From: Rhizomys pruinosus | Lineage: Eukaryota; Chordata; Mammalia; Rodentia; Spalacidae | Direction: 5' to 3' | NCBI GenBank assembly: GCA_009823505.1 | Contig: VZQC01000392.1 | Span: 6,149,076-6,213,075 of the forward strand | Length of the DNA: 64,000 nt | Shown here: one piece after another, positions 23,043-33,560 of the stretch | Numbering within the stretch: position 1 is the first letter of the stretch | Layout: every line of letters starts with the position of its first letter | Translations under genes and position numbers: made by a program | The notes under the pieces: generated by a model | Seen by the model: the letters and a program-made list of their open reading frames with translations, nothing else | What the model was told of the DNA's origin: nothing | The model's database searches: none

Positions 23043-23406
23043 CACCCAATCCCCCAGATGACAGGAAGCTGAATAACATTATTGTTTTATTTCTGTTTAT
23101 GTGAAAGCAACTATGTTGTTATAATATGAAATCTCTCAACGGGCTCTAGAATCCATCCACCAATTATTTTCAGACTCTGTAATTACTGCATATGGGTGGA
23201 GAGTATATATCCATATTTTAGTGTAATATAAAATTAATGGAGGAAAATGTGAATTCCTAAGCACAAAAATATAAGACTGAGAGAAAGACGCAGGACAGTT
23301 ATGGCAGAATGCATGATCTGGGGGAGAAGGGAAAGGGGAATATACCTGAACTGAATTGAAAAAATGATTTATGAAATACACAAAGTATCAATAATAGTAA
23401 TACAAA
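23043..23406 (+). other. 3' UTR of the full-length L1
   Basis: Contains 'gggctctagaatccatccac', a G-rich block at 23320-23340 and an AATAATAG/A-rich terminus. The same layout is seen at 2885-3352 and 15090-15355. Confidence 0.8.
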
Positions 23407-23431
23407 AAGAAATCATCAAAACAACAAATTG

Positions 23432-23608
23432 AGGTCTTCTTTCTTCACTCCTTTTTCCCTCCTTCCCTCTTTCCTTCCTTCTTTCCTTGCTTTCTCCATC
23501 CTTTCCTTCCTTCTTCCCTCTCTCCCTTCCCCCACCATCCTTCCCTTCTTCTCTCCCTCCTCCTCTTACTTCTCCTTCTCCCCCACCCCACTTCCTTCCT
23601 TACTTCTG
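23432..23608. repeat. polypyrimidine (CCTT/CTTT)n tract
   Basis: About 175 bases nearly all C and T on the + strand, with CCTT and CTTT units. Confidence 0.9.
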
Positions 23609-24540
23609 AGACCTGGTTGTTAAATCACTACAATCACCACAGTTAACAAATTCCATTGATCATAAATGGTGCCTTTTGTCTTGTTCCAACTAGAACCCCC
23701 ATCAGAGCCTGCCATTAGAAATGCCCTGCCATGTGCCCTCACTACATCCTGATTTGCTTCTTGTTGGCCACACCACTGATGTCCTTGCAAGAGCCATGGA
23801 CTGGACAATTGCCCAGCTCACTCAGGTGAGCTCCTGTGAGAAGCTGTCTGCACAGTGATGTGGCTGCCAGTGGAGGCTGCCTCCAGCTCCAGCGAGATCA
23901 TCTCCAGATCTGGACCTTTGCAGCTCCTGACTGCCACGCTGGCAGCTTTGCCTTGGCTACTGAGGGCTGGCCAGGATTTTCGTTTCCTGTTGTGTCAGAG
24001 CAGGAGCCTCAGGCACTGAGCCACTGTAAATGTTTGCTGGAGCAACCTGGCCTGGTCACAACTGCAGCTGTGATCACTGCCATGCCAGAGCCTCTCTGTG
24101 GCTCTTAGTTGGTGGGTTCTTTGGTGGGATGGGAAAAGCAGACCCTCACAGGGCCTCCCCTGGTGAGGGCGACTCTACTAGCCAAACCAAGAGTATTTGT
24201 GCCCCTTACCTGGAAGCAGCATACACATCAAAGGCCAGAGCTACAGAGCCACCATCACAGTCCCCTGTCTGGAGGCACTTCTAATACTAGCATAGATTAA
24301 GTCCACTCCTATCATAAGCATAAAAATCTCTGCTCTTTCCTGAGCAGGATGTGACAAATCAAAACCATCACAGCCTCTTTAAGACACATCACTGCCAAAG
24401 GCTGATGCCAACCATACTCCATCACACCACCTTAATGGTCTCGTGCACCCTCAAAGTTAACATTATAAACCTTGCCCAAAGATAAAGAGAATAAAGCCAA
24501 GGAAAGAGCGTGGACAGGTCCCTCAAAGAAAATTCCTGTA
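23609..24540. other. unassigned GC-richer block, no recognised gene
   Basis: The sequence is compositionally unlike its neighbours and has open frames of 60-90 residues on both strands, but none matches a family I know. A possible splice donor (CAG|GTGAGC) is at 23823-23831 after a short open stretch. It may be a degenerate pseudogene, an old LTR or unique DNA. Confidence 0.3.
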
Positions 24541-24564
24541 AATTTTTTTTCATTGATTGACTTT

Positions 24565-24788
24565 TTTTTTTTTAATTTATTATTTTCTTATGTGTATGAG
24601 TGTACTGTCTGCATGTAGGTTGGTGCACCCATGCTGTGCATTGCCACAGAGGTCAGAAGAGGGTGTTGGATTCCCCTGGAACTGTAGTTAGAGACGGTTC
24701 TTAGCCGCCATGGGTGCTGGGGATCGAACCCGGGTCCTCTGCAAGAGAAGTCGGTGCTCTTAACAGCTAAGCCATCTCTCCAGCCCCG
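24565..24788 (-). mobile_element. B2 SINE, antisense, with target-site duplication
   Basis: Antisense tail at 24565, antisense B box 'gggatcgaacccg' near 24720 and head complement ending 'ctccagcccc'. Flanked by gattgacttt at 24555-24564 and 24791-24800. Confidence 0.92.
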
Positions 24789-24800
24789 ATGATTGACTTT

Positions 24801-24895
24801 ATTTTACATGTATGATTATTCTGTTTGTATGCATGTAAGTGCATCTGTGCACACAATGCTGGCAGAGGCCAGCAGAAGGCATCATATCCCCCCCC
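24801..24895 (-). mobile_element. B2-type fragment, antisense
   Basis: Resembles the 3' half of an antisense B2 ('gcatgtaagtgcatctgtgc', 'ggcagaggccagcagaaggc') and stops at a run of C. Confidence 0.55.
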
Positions 24896-25179
24896 ATCTT
24901 AACCCTCATCTTAACTACCACACTCCTCTAGCATTAGAGAATGCCGCCTGTCCACTCTTCCTTATTTTATCTTCCCTACTTTGATACATCTTACCACTGC
25001 CATATGTAAGCTCTGTCTAGATGTGGATCTGAGCACAAATGCAGACAGAAACAGAGATGTAAAGAGATGGATGAAGGTATCTCTGCAGGCTTACATACAG
25101 ACTGACAGAGACATAGCAACTCATGTATAGACATATACACGTCTTTAGATATTGAGGGGATTATATATATATATGTCAG

Positions 25180-25465
25180 CTATGTGTACGTGTGCATGGA
25201 TGCAGGTGTGAAGGCCAGAAGAGGACATTAGGTCTCCTGTCTACCACTCTCCATGTTATTCCTTTGAGACAGGGTCTCTCTCAGAACCTGGGGCTAGGCT
25301 GGTACCCAGATCCTCCTATCTCCACCTTCCCAGCACAGCACTGGGGTTACAGACTTGTGCACAGCCACACCTAGGTTCTTTAATGTTCATTTGGGGGATC
25401 TAAAATCTGCTCCTCGTGCCTGTGCAACAAGAAGAGCACCCTTACTGAGCCATGCTCCCAGGCCT
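25180..25465 (-). mobile_element. B4-type SINE, antisense
   Basis: B1-like antisense body ('gagacagggtctctctcaga', 'ctggggttacagacttgtgc') followed by an ID-like complement ending 'gagccatgctccc'. Confidence 0.6.
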
Positions 25466-26064
25466 GGCACTTATGCATTTTGATAGGAAACTTAAGAGTT
25501 TAGTAAGTATGTCTAGTTCTTTCTATGTCTCTGGAACCTTTTGGTGGAATTAGTTGAATGAACTTTTATCTCCCAAATCAATGTATCAGTGCATCTAGCT
25601 AAAGCAGAGAAGTGGTCCAGTGCCCCCAAAGCCCTCAGACCAACATTTGGAGCTCTCCACCATCCGACTCCACATGGCCTTCCAGAGCTAACTGCAGCCA
25701 GCCTGCATGCTAAGCAAGCCTGTCTCTTCTATGCTCCCTAAACCCCCCTTGAACTTTCTTACCTCTGTGCCTCCTTTATCCTACTCTTCAGTGCTCTCTC
25801 TAGCCACATCCTCCCCTTGTGTTATATCATGGCCTATCTTAAACACAGCCTTGATGTGTCTCTTTTATCCCATTTGAGAAATATGATGTTTCTCTCTTCA
25901 GAACCCTATAGAACCATGCATTTCTATAGTCTAACCCCTCTCCACCTTGCATTTTAATCACTGAAATAGTAATTTCTTCAGCTCAGAATTCCTTTATCTT
26001 TTCTGTTTCCTCTGATCATGATCTGGTTTAATTTCACTTCCTCATGGAAACCTTTGAAGTTCCT
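25466..26064. other. unassigned unique-looking sequence
   Basis: No gene or named repeat is evident; the run is pyrimidine-rich on the + strand between 25730 and 26040. Confidence 0.4.
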
Positions 26065-26190
26065 CCAGGCCAGCTTCCAGGAAATTGTGTTCTGATCCCT
26101 GTGGGCATTGCAGGACATGGCTACATTTACACACATGCAGACAATACACTCATACACATAAAATAAACAAAAATAAATTTTAAAAAAGAA
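26065..26190 (+). mobile_element. B2 SINE, 3' portion
   Basis: 'cattgcaggacatgg', 'catgcagacaatacactcat' and AAATAAAC tail match B2; the head is missing. Confidence 0.7.
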
Positions 26191-26194
26191 AATA

Positions 26195-26483
26195 TGAAAT
26201 GCACAGGAAAATGAATAGATATAGAAATTATTATATTAAGCTGAGCAGCCCATGCTCAGAAAGAAGAATAGTGCATGTTTTCTGTCCTTCTTGGAGCTTC
26301 TAATTCTTATATATGTGGATTTATGTGGGAGTAAGTATTGGTAATTATGTCATGAAACTAGAATGAGGAGAATGAGAGAAGAAGAAGAGGGTTTAAGGAA
26401 GGGATGTAGGGAGGAAAATAGTATACATGTGATGTGAGAGTGGAAAGGGAGACACTGGGAATGGGAGGGTACAAGTGGGGGCA
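26195..26483 (+). mobile_element. Lx-type L1 ORF2 end and 3' UTR fragment
   Basis: 'aaaatgaatagatatagaaa' followed by the 'attaagctgagcagcccatg' block matches the usual L1 ORF2 C-terminal sequence in diverged form. The purine-rich stretch 26360-26483 resembles the G-rich part of rodent L1 3' UTRs and grades into the minisatellite. Confidence 0.5.
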
Positions 26484-28203
26484 AGGAGGAGATGAGGGAA
26501 TGCAGTGATGAGGAGATGAGAGAATGTGGTGATGAGGAGATGAGGGAATGCAGTGATGAGGAGATGAGAGAATGTGGTGATGAGGAGATGAGAGAATGCA
26601 GCGATGAAGAGATGAGGAAAAGTGGTGATGAGGAGATGAGGGAATGTGGTGATGAGGAGATGAGGGAATGCAGTGATGAGGAGATGAGAGAATACAGTGA
26701 TGAGGAGATGAGGGAATGCAGTGATGAGGAGATGAGAGAATACAGTGATGAGGAGATGAGGGAATGCAGTGATGCGGAGATGAGAGAATACAGTGATGAG
26801 GAGATGAGGGAATGTGGTGATGAGGAGATGAGGAAATGTGGTGATGAGGAGATGAGGGAATGAGGTGATGAGGAGATGAGGGAATTGGGTGATGAGGAGA
26901 TGAGGGAATGAAGTGATGAGGAGATGAGGGAATGCGGTGATGAGGAGATGAGGGAATGCAGTGATGAGGAGATGAGGGAATGCAGTGATGAGGGAATGCA
27001 GTGATAAGGAGATGAGGGAATGCAGTGATGAGGGAATGCAGTGATGAGGAGATGAGGGAATGCAGTGATGAGGAGATGAGGGAATGCAGTGATGAGGAGA
27101 TGAGGAAATGTGGTGATGAGGAGATGAGAGAATGCGGTGATGAGGAGATGAGGGAATGCAGTGATGAGGAGATGAGGGAATGCAGTGATGAGGAGATGAG
27201 GGAATGCGGTGATGAGGAGATGAGGGAATGCAGTGATGAGGAGATGAGGGAATGCAGTGATGAGGAGATGAGGGAATGCAGTGATGAGGAGATGAGGGAA
27301 TGCAGTGATGAGGAGATGAGGGAATGCAGTGATGAGGAGATGAGGGAATGCGGTGATGAGGAGATGAGGGAATGCAGTGATGAGGAGATGAGGGAATGCA
27401 GTGATGAGGAGATGAGGGAATGCAGTGATGAGGAGATGAGGGAATGCAGTGATGAGGAGATGAGGGAATGCGGTGATGAGGAGATGAGGGAATGCAGTGA
27501 TGAGGAGATGAGGGAATGCAGTGATGAGGAGATGAGGGAATGCAGTGATGAGGAGATGAGGGAATGCAGTGATGAGGAGATGAGGGAATGCGGTGATGAG
27601 GAGATGAGGGAATGCAGTGATGAGGAGATGAGGGAATGCAGTGATGAGGAGATGAGGGAATGCAGTGATGAGGAGATGAGGGAATGCAGTGATGAGGAGA
27701 TGAGGGAATGCGGTGATGAGGAGATGAGGGAATGCAGTGATGAGGAGATGAGGGAATGCAGTGATGAGGAGATGAGGGAATGCAGTGATGAGGAGATGAG
27801 GGAATGCAGTGATGAGGAGATGAGGGAATGCGGTGATGAGGAGATGAGGGAATGCAGTGATGAGGAGATGAGGGAATGCAGTGATGAGGAGATGAGGGAA
27901 TGCAGTGATGAGGAGATGAGGGAATGCAGTGATGAGGAGATGAGGGAATGCGGTGATGAGGAGATGAGGGAATGCAGTGATGAGGAGATGAGGGAATGCA
28001 GTGATGAGGAGAAGAGGGAATGTGGTGATGAGGAGATGAGGGAATGCAGTGATGAGGAGATGAGGGAATGCAGTGATGAGGAGATGAGGGAATGAGGTGA
28101 TGAGGAGATGAGGAAATGCGGTGATGAGGAGATGAGGAAATGCGGTGATGAGGAGATGAGGGAATGCAGTGATGAGAAGATGAGGGAATGGGGTGATGAG
28201 GAA
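26484..28203. repeat. 24-bp minisatellite with 120-bp higher-order repeat
   Basis: About 71 tandem units of gatgaggagatgagggaatg plus cagt (24 bp). Most units read 'cagt'; a minority read 'cggt' or 'tggt'. From 27233 to 28012 the units fall into an exact 120-bp (5 x 24) higher-order pattern, one 'cggt' unit then four 'cagt' units, with no mismatch over about 6.5 periods. The left part (26484-27230) is more diverged and contains two 15-bp short units near 26980 and 27020. Because 24 is divisible by 3, open frames run through it on both strands (acidic MRECSDEE repeats on +; up to 624 residues on -). I regard these frames as by-products of the period. Confidence 0.97.
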
Positions 28204-28260
28204 GGATCGACCAAAGCAAAGCATGAATAAAAATGCAGAAAGGAAAGTGTTTACTTTTTA
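28204..28260 (+). mobile_element. possible L1 3' terminus after the minisatellite
   Basis: 'gaccaaagcaaagcatgaat' then 'aaaaatgcagaaagg' is like the last bases of Lx-type L1 3' UTRs, suggesting the array lies inside an L1. Confidence 0.4.
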
Positions 28261-30330
28261 TGTTAGGTAAAGAATAATAGAATTCTGTGCCTTGGGTTTT
28301 TTATTAACCAGCTCTCTCTTGACTACCAATTCCCTCAAAGGCACAGAAGGGAACTTTCCAAATTTTGTCTTTATGACTCCAAGTACAGTGGCCTTGGTCC
28401 TTGCTGAAAGATGATGATTGAATGACTAAATGAAGACAAGATCGCTGCTGTCTTCTGAGCACCCTCCACCTTTTTTCTCTACCATCCCACCTACTTTGCC
28501 TTCTGTTATCAATACGCCATTCACAGGATCACATATGTATCTACAGGAAATAAGAAAGAAAAGCTAACCTGCATTCAAAAATACAGGAAGATGTAATAAG
28601 ATCATCTGATCTGGGAACACAAAGGCCAGATCATCTTTCAAAATTAGAATATGTTATTTCACATCAAATGAGTCAGCAGCAATAATGCATAACTAATTTA
28701 TCTGCAGAGAACTCCAATGTTGTTCTAAAAAAATCCTGTTAGAATAGTATACTGACATATTAATAAAAGCAACAAGGCTATTTGAACATATTGTCCTGGA
28801 CCAAAGGTGAGTTCTTTGAAGAAAACATCTCTGCTAACTTGCGTGGCCAGAAATAGATGTTTTCACTCAGAAGTCATTCCAGGGTAGAAATTGGTAAGGA
28901 GCCAAGAAGATGGAAAACAAGGAACAGAAGAGGCAGAGAAAGGCCTTTGAGGTAGACAGCATTTCTGTCATCGTATTTCCCACTGCTTAGGACAACATGT
29001 TTCCTTGACTCATTGGGGATAGGACATTTAAATCCCAAACAGCTAAGTCACAAATTCATGGTCACAAAACAGACAAACGGTACATCTTTGGTCACTGCTA
29101 CTGGTTGTCTGTCGAAGAAACCTACGTTTTAGACAAGTTGGCCTTGGCTGCCTTCTAATGCAAGGTTCTTGCCCTTGTTTCCGGCCTGGGACTGGCCCAT
29201 CTCCTCTTCCTAGATTTCTCTGCTTCATATAACTTAAAGGGTCCTTAATCAAACAATAGCTAAATCCTCTTAAAAACCTTTCTGTGTTGTTGTCCCCCTC
29301 CCCGCCTCACCATTGTACACACAGGAGGAGAATATGAAAACTAAATGGGCATAGAGCTATTAGACCAAAGTCAAAAGCTATAGGCCATTTCCTCCACAGC
29401 CATCTCTACCTGTGAAATTCTCATCCTAAAGTACAACTCAAGAATTTCTAGAAGGAGCTAGCTGGTTCTTCAGAATGTCGTTTCTGCAGAACACAGCTGC
29501 TCTATTCTAATCACAAATATTACTCGCTGGCTCTTTGTCCCAGAAACTGATGAGACATCAGCTTCCTGTAGACACAGCTTGTGTATCTTTTTATTCTTTA
29601 CCCACTCATCCCATATTTTCCCTGAGAACTTCATCTCAGGCATTCAGAGAAATCAGAGAGGCCTAAGGTTGCTTTTGGCATTTAAAGCCTCTGCCATAAT
29701 TTGATTACCTAAAACCACATGAAAGCAGAAGTTATTCAAAGTACTTCATGTATGTACATGAACTAGTTATTGCTAATGGAGAAAGTCTAGCTCTCAGGTA
29801 GATGATACTAAACAGTTGGAAGAAATGCATGACCCCATCATGACTCAACTATATAAACTGTGGCCTACACTGAGATCAAAGACCAAGCCCAAAGAGCTCC
29901 CAACACCCTGATGTATCTCAGCTCAGTCCCTGGCCCACAGTCACTCATGAACATTTATTTGACTGAGAGATAGATTGAGTTGAAAATGAAAGTATTAACA
30001 TGTAACAGACAGATAAAAGACTATAAACAAACAAAACCAGTATTGCTTCTTCATTAATAACTTTTGAGAAATAATGATCATGTTTTAAATAAAATAAAAC
30101 AACCCAAACAATGCCATTCTTGGTGATTTGTCTACAAACAAAGTGTGGCTCTCATGACCTCTTTAATTCTGTTTTAACATTATAGCTGCTCTGACAGAAA
30201 TAGCTAAAGTCATTTGTTTAATTAACTGTATGATTTAAATGAGTGGAGATTACTTTTAAATTTTTCTACAATTATTTAAATGTACATTCCCAAACTGTGC
30301 AAAAGTAATTTGGAAGATTAATTTCTGAAA
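28261..30330. other. unique-looking sequence, no gene seen
   Basis: No repeat family or convincing open frame is visible. Composition is ordinary AT-rich mammalian DNA. Confidence 0.5.
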
Positions 30331-30334
30331 ATAC

Positions 30335-30486
30335 CTGGTACAATTTATATCCACCAGGCATAATTCTTTTTGATATTTGCATAGATCTCCCTGCCCGCAT
30401 GCATGCACTATTACCAACTGCTACATAAGCCATGCAATCATTGAAAAAGGTCCCATCAGTACAATATGGATTCATCAATAAATGTC
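30335..30486 (-). other. exon-like block (candidate cryptic or orphan exon)
   Basis: On the - strand a pyrimidine-rich stretch ending in GCAG (30487-30490) precedes a 152-bp open block that ends CAG followed by GTATTT (donor at 30334-30329). The block has one long open phase of 50 codons with NPYCTDGTFFNDC-type spacing and three Cys residues, reminiscent of a Kazal-type inhibitor core but two residues short of the usual spacing. No neighbouring exon was identified, so it could be a lone relic or chance. Confidence 0.25.
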
Positions 30487-30510
30487 CTGCTTCACAAAAG
30501 AAAAACAAAC

Positions 30511-31138
30511 TTCACTATTCAGCAGCAGAAATGTACCATTCTGTTTTTACTTATTTATTGGGATGAAGCTTCCAAAAATAAATCCATACAAAAAGAATGT
30601 CAAAATCTTGCAATTAATAGGTTAATGTGATTTCAAAGAAACTTTGAGATTCATGAAATTTTGAAAACATCATTGAAAAAGGTAAAGAGGTAAGAGGAAT
30701 TGTGAATGTCAGTAAGAGAAAGAACTAAATAGACCCATGCTCCTTGGAGGGGGCACACAGTATATAGTCAGACACCTGAACCCCAGTACCACACATAGTT
30801 AGACAGATAATGAGCAGGAATTTGGACTTAGCAGTTGGAAATGTTTGCTAAGTTCTTATATAAAGGGTTAGGCTGTTAGAAAAACATCTATTCTTAAAAT
30901 GAATATGCTTGTTCATGTAGCTCTTCAGCAACTGTTGGACCATATTTTTGTGTATTTGTCATGTTGTAAGGGACCATGAGGTATTACAGAGATGGCAGAT
31001 CAAGACCTTATTCCCAAGGAATTCACATTATGTGACACAAAACAGACAGATCAAATATGTGTATTAGCACAGAAGGAGCAGTTGACCTTGCTTGGAACTT
31101 CAGACAGAGGTTTTAAAAAGATGCAAGACAGTTCAGAA
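30511..31138. other. unassigned AT-rich sequence
   Basis: No gene or clear repeat family identified. Confidence 0.4.
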
Positions 31139-31345
31139 GGGGGCTGAAGATATGGTTCAGTGGTTAAAGTGGCTCTTACAGAGGACCTGGTTTCTATTCC
31201 CAGCATCCACCTTGCCCCCAACAACTGTCCATAACTCCGGTTACAGGGAATTTGACGCACTCTTCTGACCTCTGTGGGCATTGCACAACATGGGTGCACC
31301 TACCTACATGCAGGCAATATATTCATACACATAAAAGAAAAATAA
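31139..31345 (+). mobile_element. B2 SINE
   Basis: Diverged head at 31139, 'cactcttctgacctctgtgg' block and tail with ACATAAAAGAAAAAT. A B1 is joined to its tail. Confidence 0.85.
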
Positions 31346-31347
31346 TT

Positions 31348-31505
31348 ATCTGAGTGTGGTGGTGCACACCTTTAATCCCAGCACTTGGGAGTCAGAGGCA
31401 GGCAGATCTCTATGAGTTCAAGGCCAACCTGGTCTACATGGCAAGCTCCAAGCCAGCTAAAGGGACTAAAGGGAGACCCTGTCTCAAAAAGTCCAAAAAA
31501 TTTTT
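31348..31505 (+). mobile_element. B1 SINE inserted at a B2 tail
   Basis: 'ctgagtgtggtggtgcacac', 'gagttcaaggccaacctggt' and 'gggagaccctgtctcaaaaa'. A-rich SINE tails are preferred L1-endonuclease targets. Confidence 0.9.
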
Positions 31506-31584
31506 TTTAAATAAAGACAGTGAGAAGGATACATTAGTATTTTCCAGATCAATAAGAAATGAAGGGCACTGTTCCCTTTATAGC

Positions 31585-32120
31585 CTTGGGCACAGGCGTT
31601 TTTTTCCTCTTAGAACCCCAGATTTCTGGACTACTCTCCTGCTCCAGACTTGCCCATTTGCATACTGAGCCCCTCAATTTTCATGGACCAGGCCAATTTT
31701 CCAGTCCGGCTGGTCAGACCCTTCACAGGCGCTCTCCATCCGCATCTTGGCTTTGGATTTGTGAGACCAGCCTTCTGTCTTGGTCTCCCTGCCCCAACTC
31801 CTGCCTTCAATTCTCCAGACCAGCCTTGTTCCCTGGATAGTTTGTTGGATTCTTCACAGATGGTCTGCACTGCCTTTGGACACCCAAGACCAGACTTCTC
31901 TCTTGGCTGTCCCTACCTCAATCTTGCCTTAGATTCCCAAGACCATTTTCTTCCCTGATACGTGTGATCCCACCCACTGTGCATTGAATCACCTACAGAA
32001 TGAGCAACTCCAACTTCCAGACCCCCACCCTGTTCCCCCTCCTAGCCATGGGCACCCACTTTTCCTCTCAGCACCTGAGGTGTCTGGACTACCCTCTTAG
32101 TTGCCCATGGGGGTAAGCTC
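31585..32120 (+). promoter_or_regulatory. 5' UTR of Lx-type L1 with diverged repeats
   Basis: A block with 'gggcac', 'cctct', 'tctggactac' occurs at 31588-31640 and again at 32043-32100. A second pair, starting 'ttcacag' at about 31721 and 31852, shares 'agaccag' and a CCTGCC/CTACC core. This resembles an old monomeric promoter. Confidence 0.5.
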
Positions 32121-32588
32121 TCCAAATGTACCATGCCTATTGACCTACATTGAGATAATCTGCAACCCCTCCCATTCCTGCCGGGCTAGTCTTCTCTGCC
32201 CTTTAGGAAGGGCCCAAACCTCTGCAGACTCCCTGAGAACACCTGAATCCAGCCTCTGCCTAAAAAGCTTCCTCAATTGTTCTGCGCTTGCTGACTAGTA
32301 GGGGCCCTGACCTTAGGTGAAAGACTGATAATATCTAATTGGTGCCTGACTTGGGCTTCTTCAGGAATTCCCAAGCAGCTATACTAGAGCTATCTGATCT
32401 CTGCAATACAAAATCAAAACAGGGAATCTGAAGCCTAAACCAACCAGCTTTACATACCCAACAAGAAAACAACCAAGGCACACCAAGTATATAAACAGAA
32501 TCAGACAAAGGAAGATTTGAGTTTCATACCAGAATCAAAAACAACAAAAGAAATTCATATGCCAAAATCACAACAAAAAAGTAGTACT

Positions 32589-33560
32589 ATGAAAAACCCA
32601 AATAATATGTTCCCACCAAACACCACTAGTCCTATAGAAGACCTCTACAATGAGAGCCCTCTAGAGATATCACAGGACACATAATTTAAAGGACAACAAT
32701 AAACATGATCAAAGAATTCAATGAATTAAAGAACAAACAAATCAAAGAACTAAAAGAAAATAGGGATAAACTTTGAATTCACAAAAGAGATAGAAATGTT
32801 GAAGAAAACTTGGACTTAAATGAAGAAGGAAGAAAAATACTTAATAAGCAAATTTGAAGAAACAAGAGAAAACCTTACCAATAGAATGAATGAAATAGAG
32901 AACAGAATATCAAGACTGGATGATAAAGTCAAACAATTGGTCCACTTAACAAAGATTATAAAAAAAATTTTTAAACACAGGAATGGAATATACAGGAAAT
33001 GTGGAACACCATAAAAAACATATTTACACATCATAGGCATAGAGGAAGGAGAAGAATCTCAAGATAATGGTATTGACCAGATCTTCAGCAGAACTGTAGA
33101 AGAAAATTTCCAAAATTAAGGAAAAATATGCCCATACAAATACAAGAAGCACATAGAACTCCAAATTGACAAGACCAAAAAAGAAATTCTCCAGGCTATA
33201 ACACAATAAAAACACAAAACATACATAACAAAGAAGGAATACTGAAAGCTGCAAAAGAAAAACAAAAAGTCACATGTAAAAGGAAACCCATCAGAGTTAC
33301 AGATGACTTTTCAGCGTGAACTATGAAAGCTGGAGGAACCTGGACCAAAGTATTTGTGGTTCTAAATGACTATACATGCCAACCCAGAGTACATTACCCA
33401 GAAAAATGCCTACTACAGTTGAAGGGGAAAGAAAAATCTTCTATGACATGAATAGGCTCAAAGAATTCATGTCCAGAAAACCACCCCTTCAGAGAGTACT
33501 TGAAGCATTACAAAGAGTTGAAGAAAGGACTATACCCAGGTGACAAAAGAAAGAAACTAC
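32589..33560 (+). pseudogene. L1 ORF1 of the Lx-type element, decayed
   Basis: Likely start ATG at 32589, aligned with the ORF1 start region of the 17.6-kb L1. Frames are broken near 32685 and again around 33012. The coiled-coil part (about 32740-32960) and the RNA-binding region (about 33000-33420) can be matched. The C-terminus ends near 33550. No functional protein is expected. Confidence 0.75.

Larger units (their letters stand above)
17658..23416 (+). mobile_element. full-length LINE-1 with target-site duplication
   Basis: The element body runs 17668-23406, about 5.7 kb, between two copies of aagaaatcat (17658-17667 and 23407-23416). In order it has tandem 5' UTR monomers, ORF1, ORF2 and a 3' UTR with a short A-rich end. 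All L1 parts are present, so it is full length rather than 5'-truncated. ORF1 and ORF2 both contain stops and frameshifts, so it cannot mobilise itself. It is less diverged than the Lx-type L1 at 31.6 kb and serves as the internal reference for the truncated copies in this window. Confidence 0.92.

Noticed and set aside
26484..28203. CRISPR array
   Set aside because: Units are directly tandem with no variable spacers, and the host is a mammal.
26350..28224. Three - strand open frames of about 610-620 residues and a 356-residue + frame
   Set aside because: They are produced by a 24-bp repeat whose period is a multiple of three. There is no non-repetitive coding flank, so I do not call a gene.
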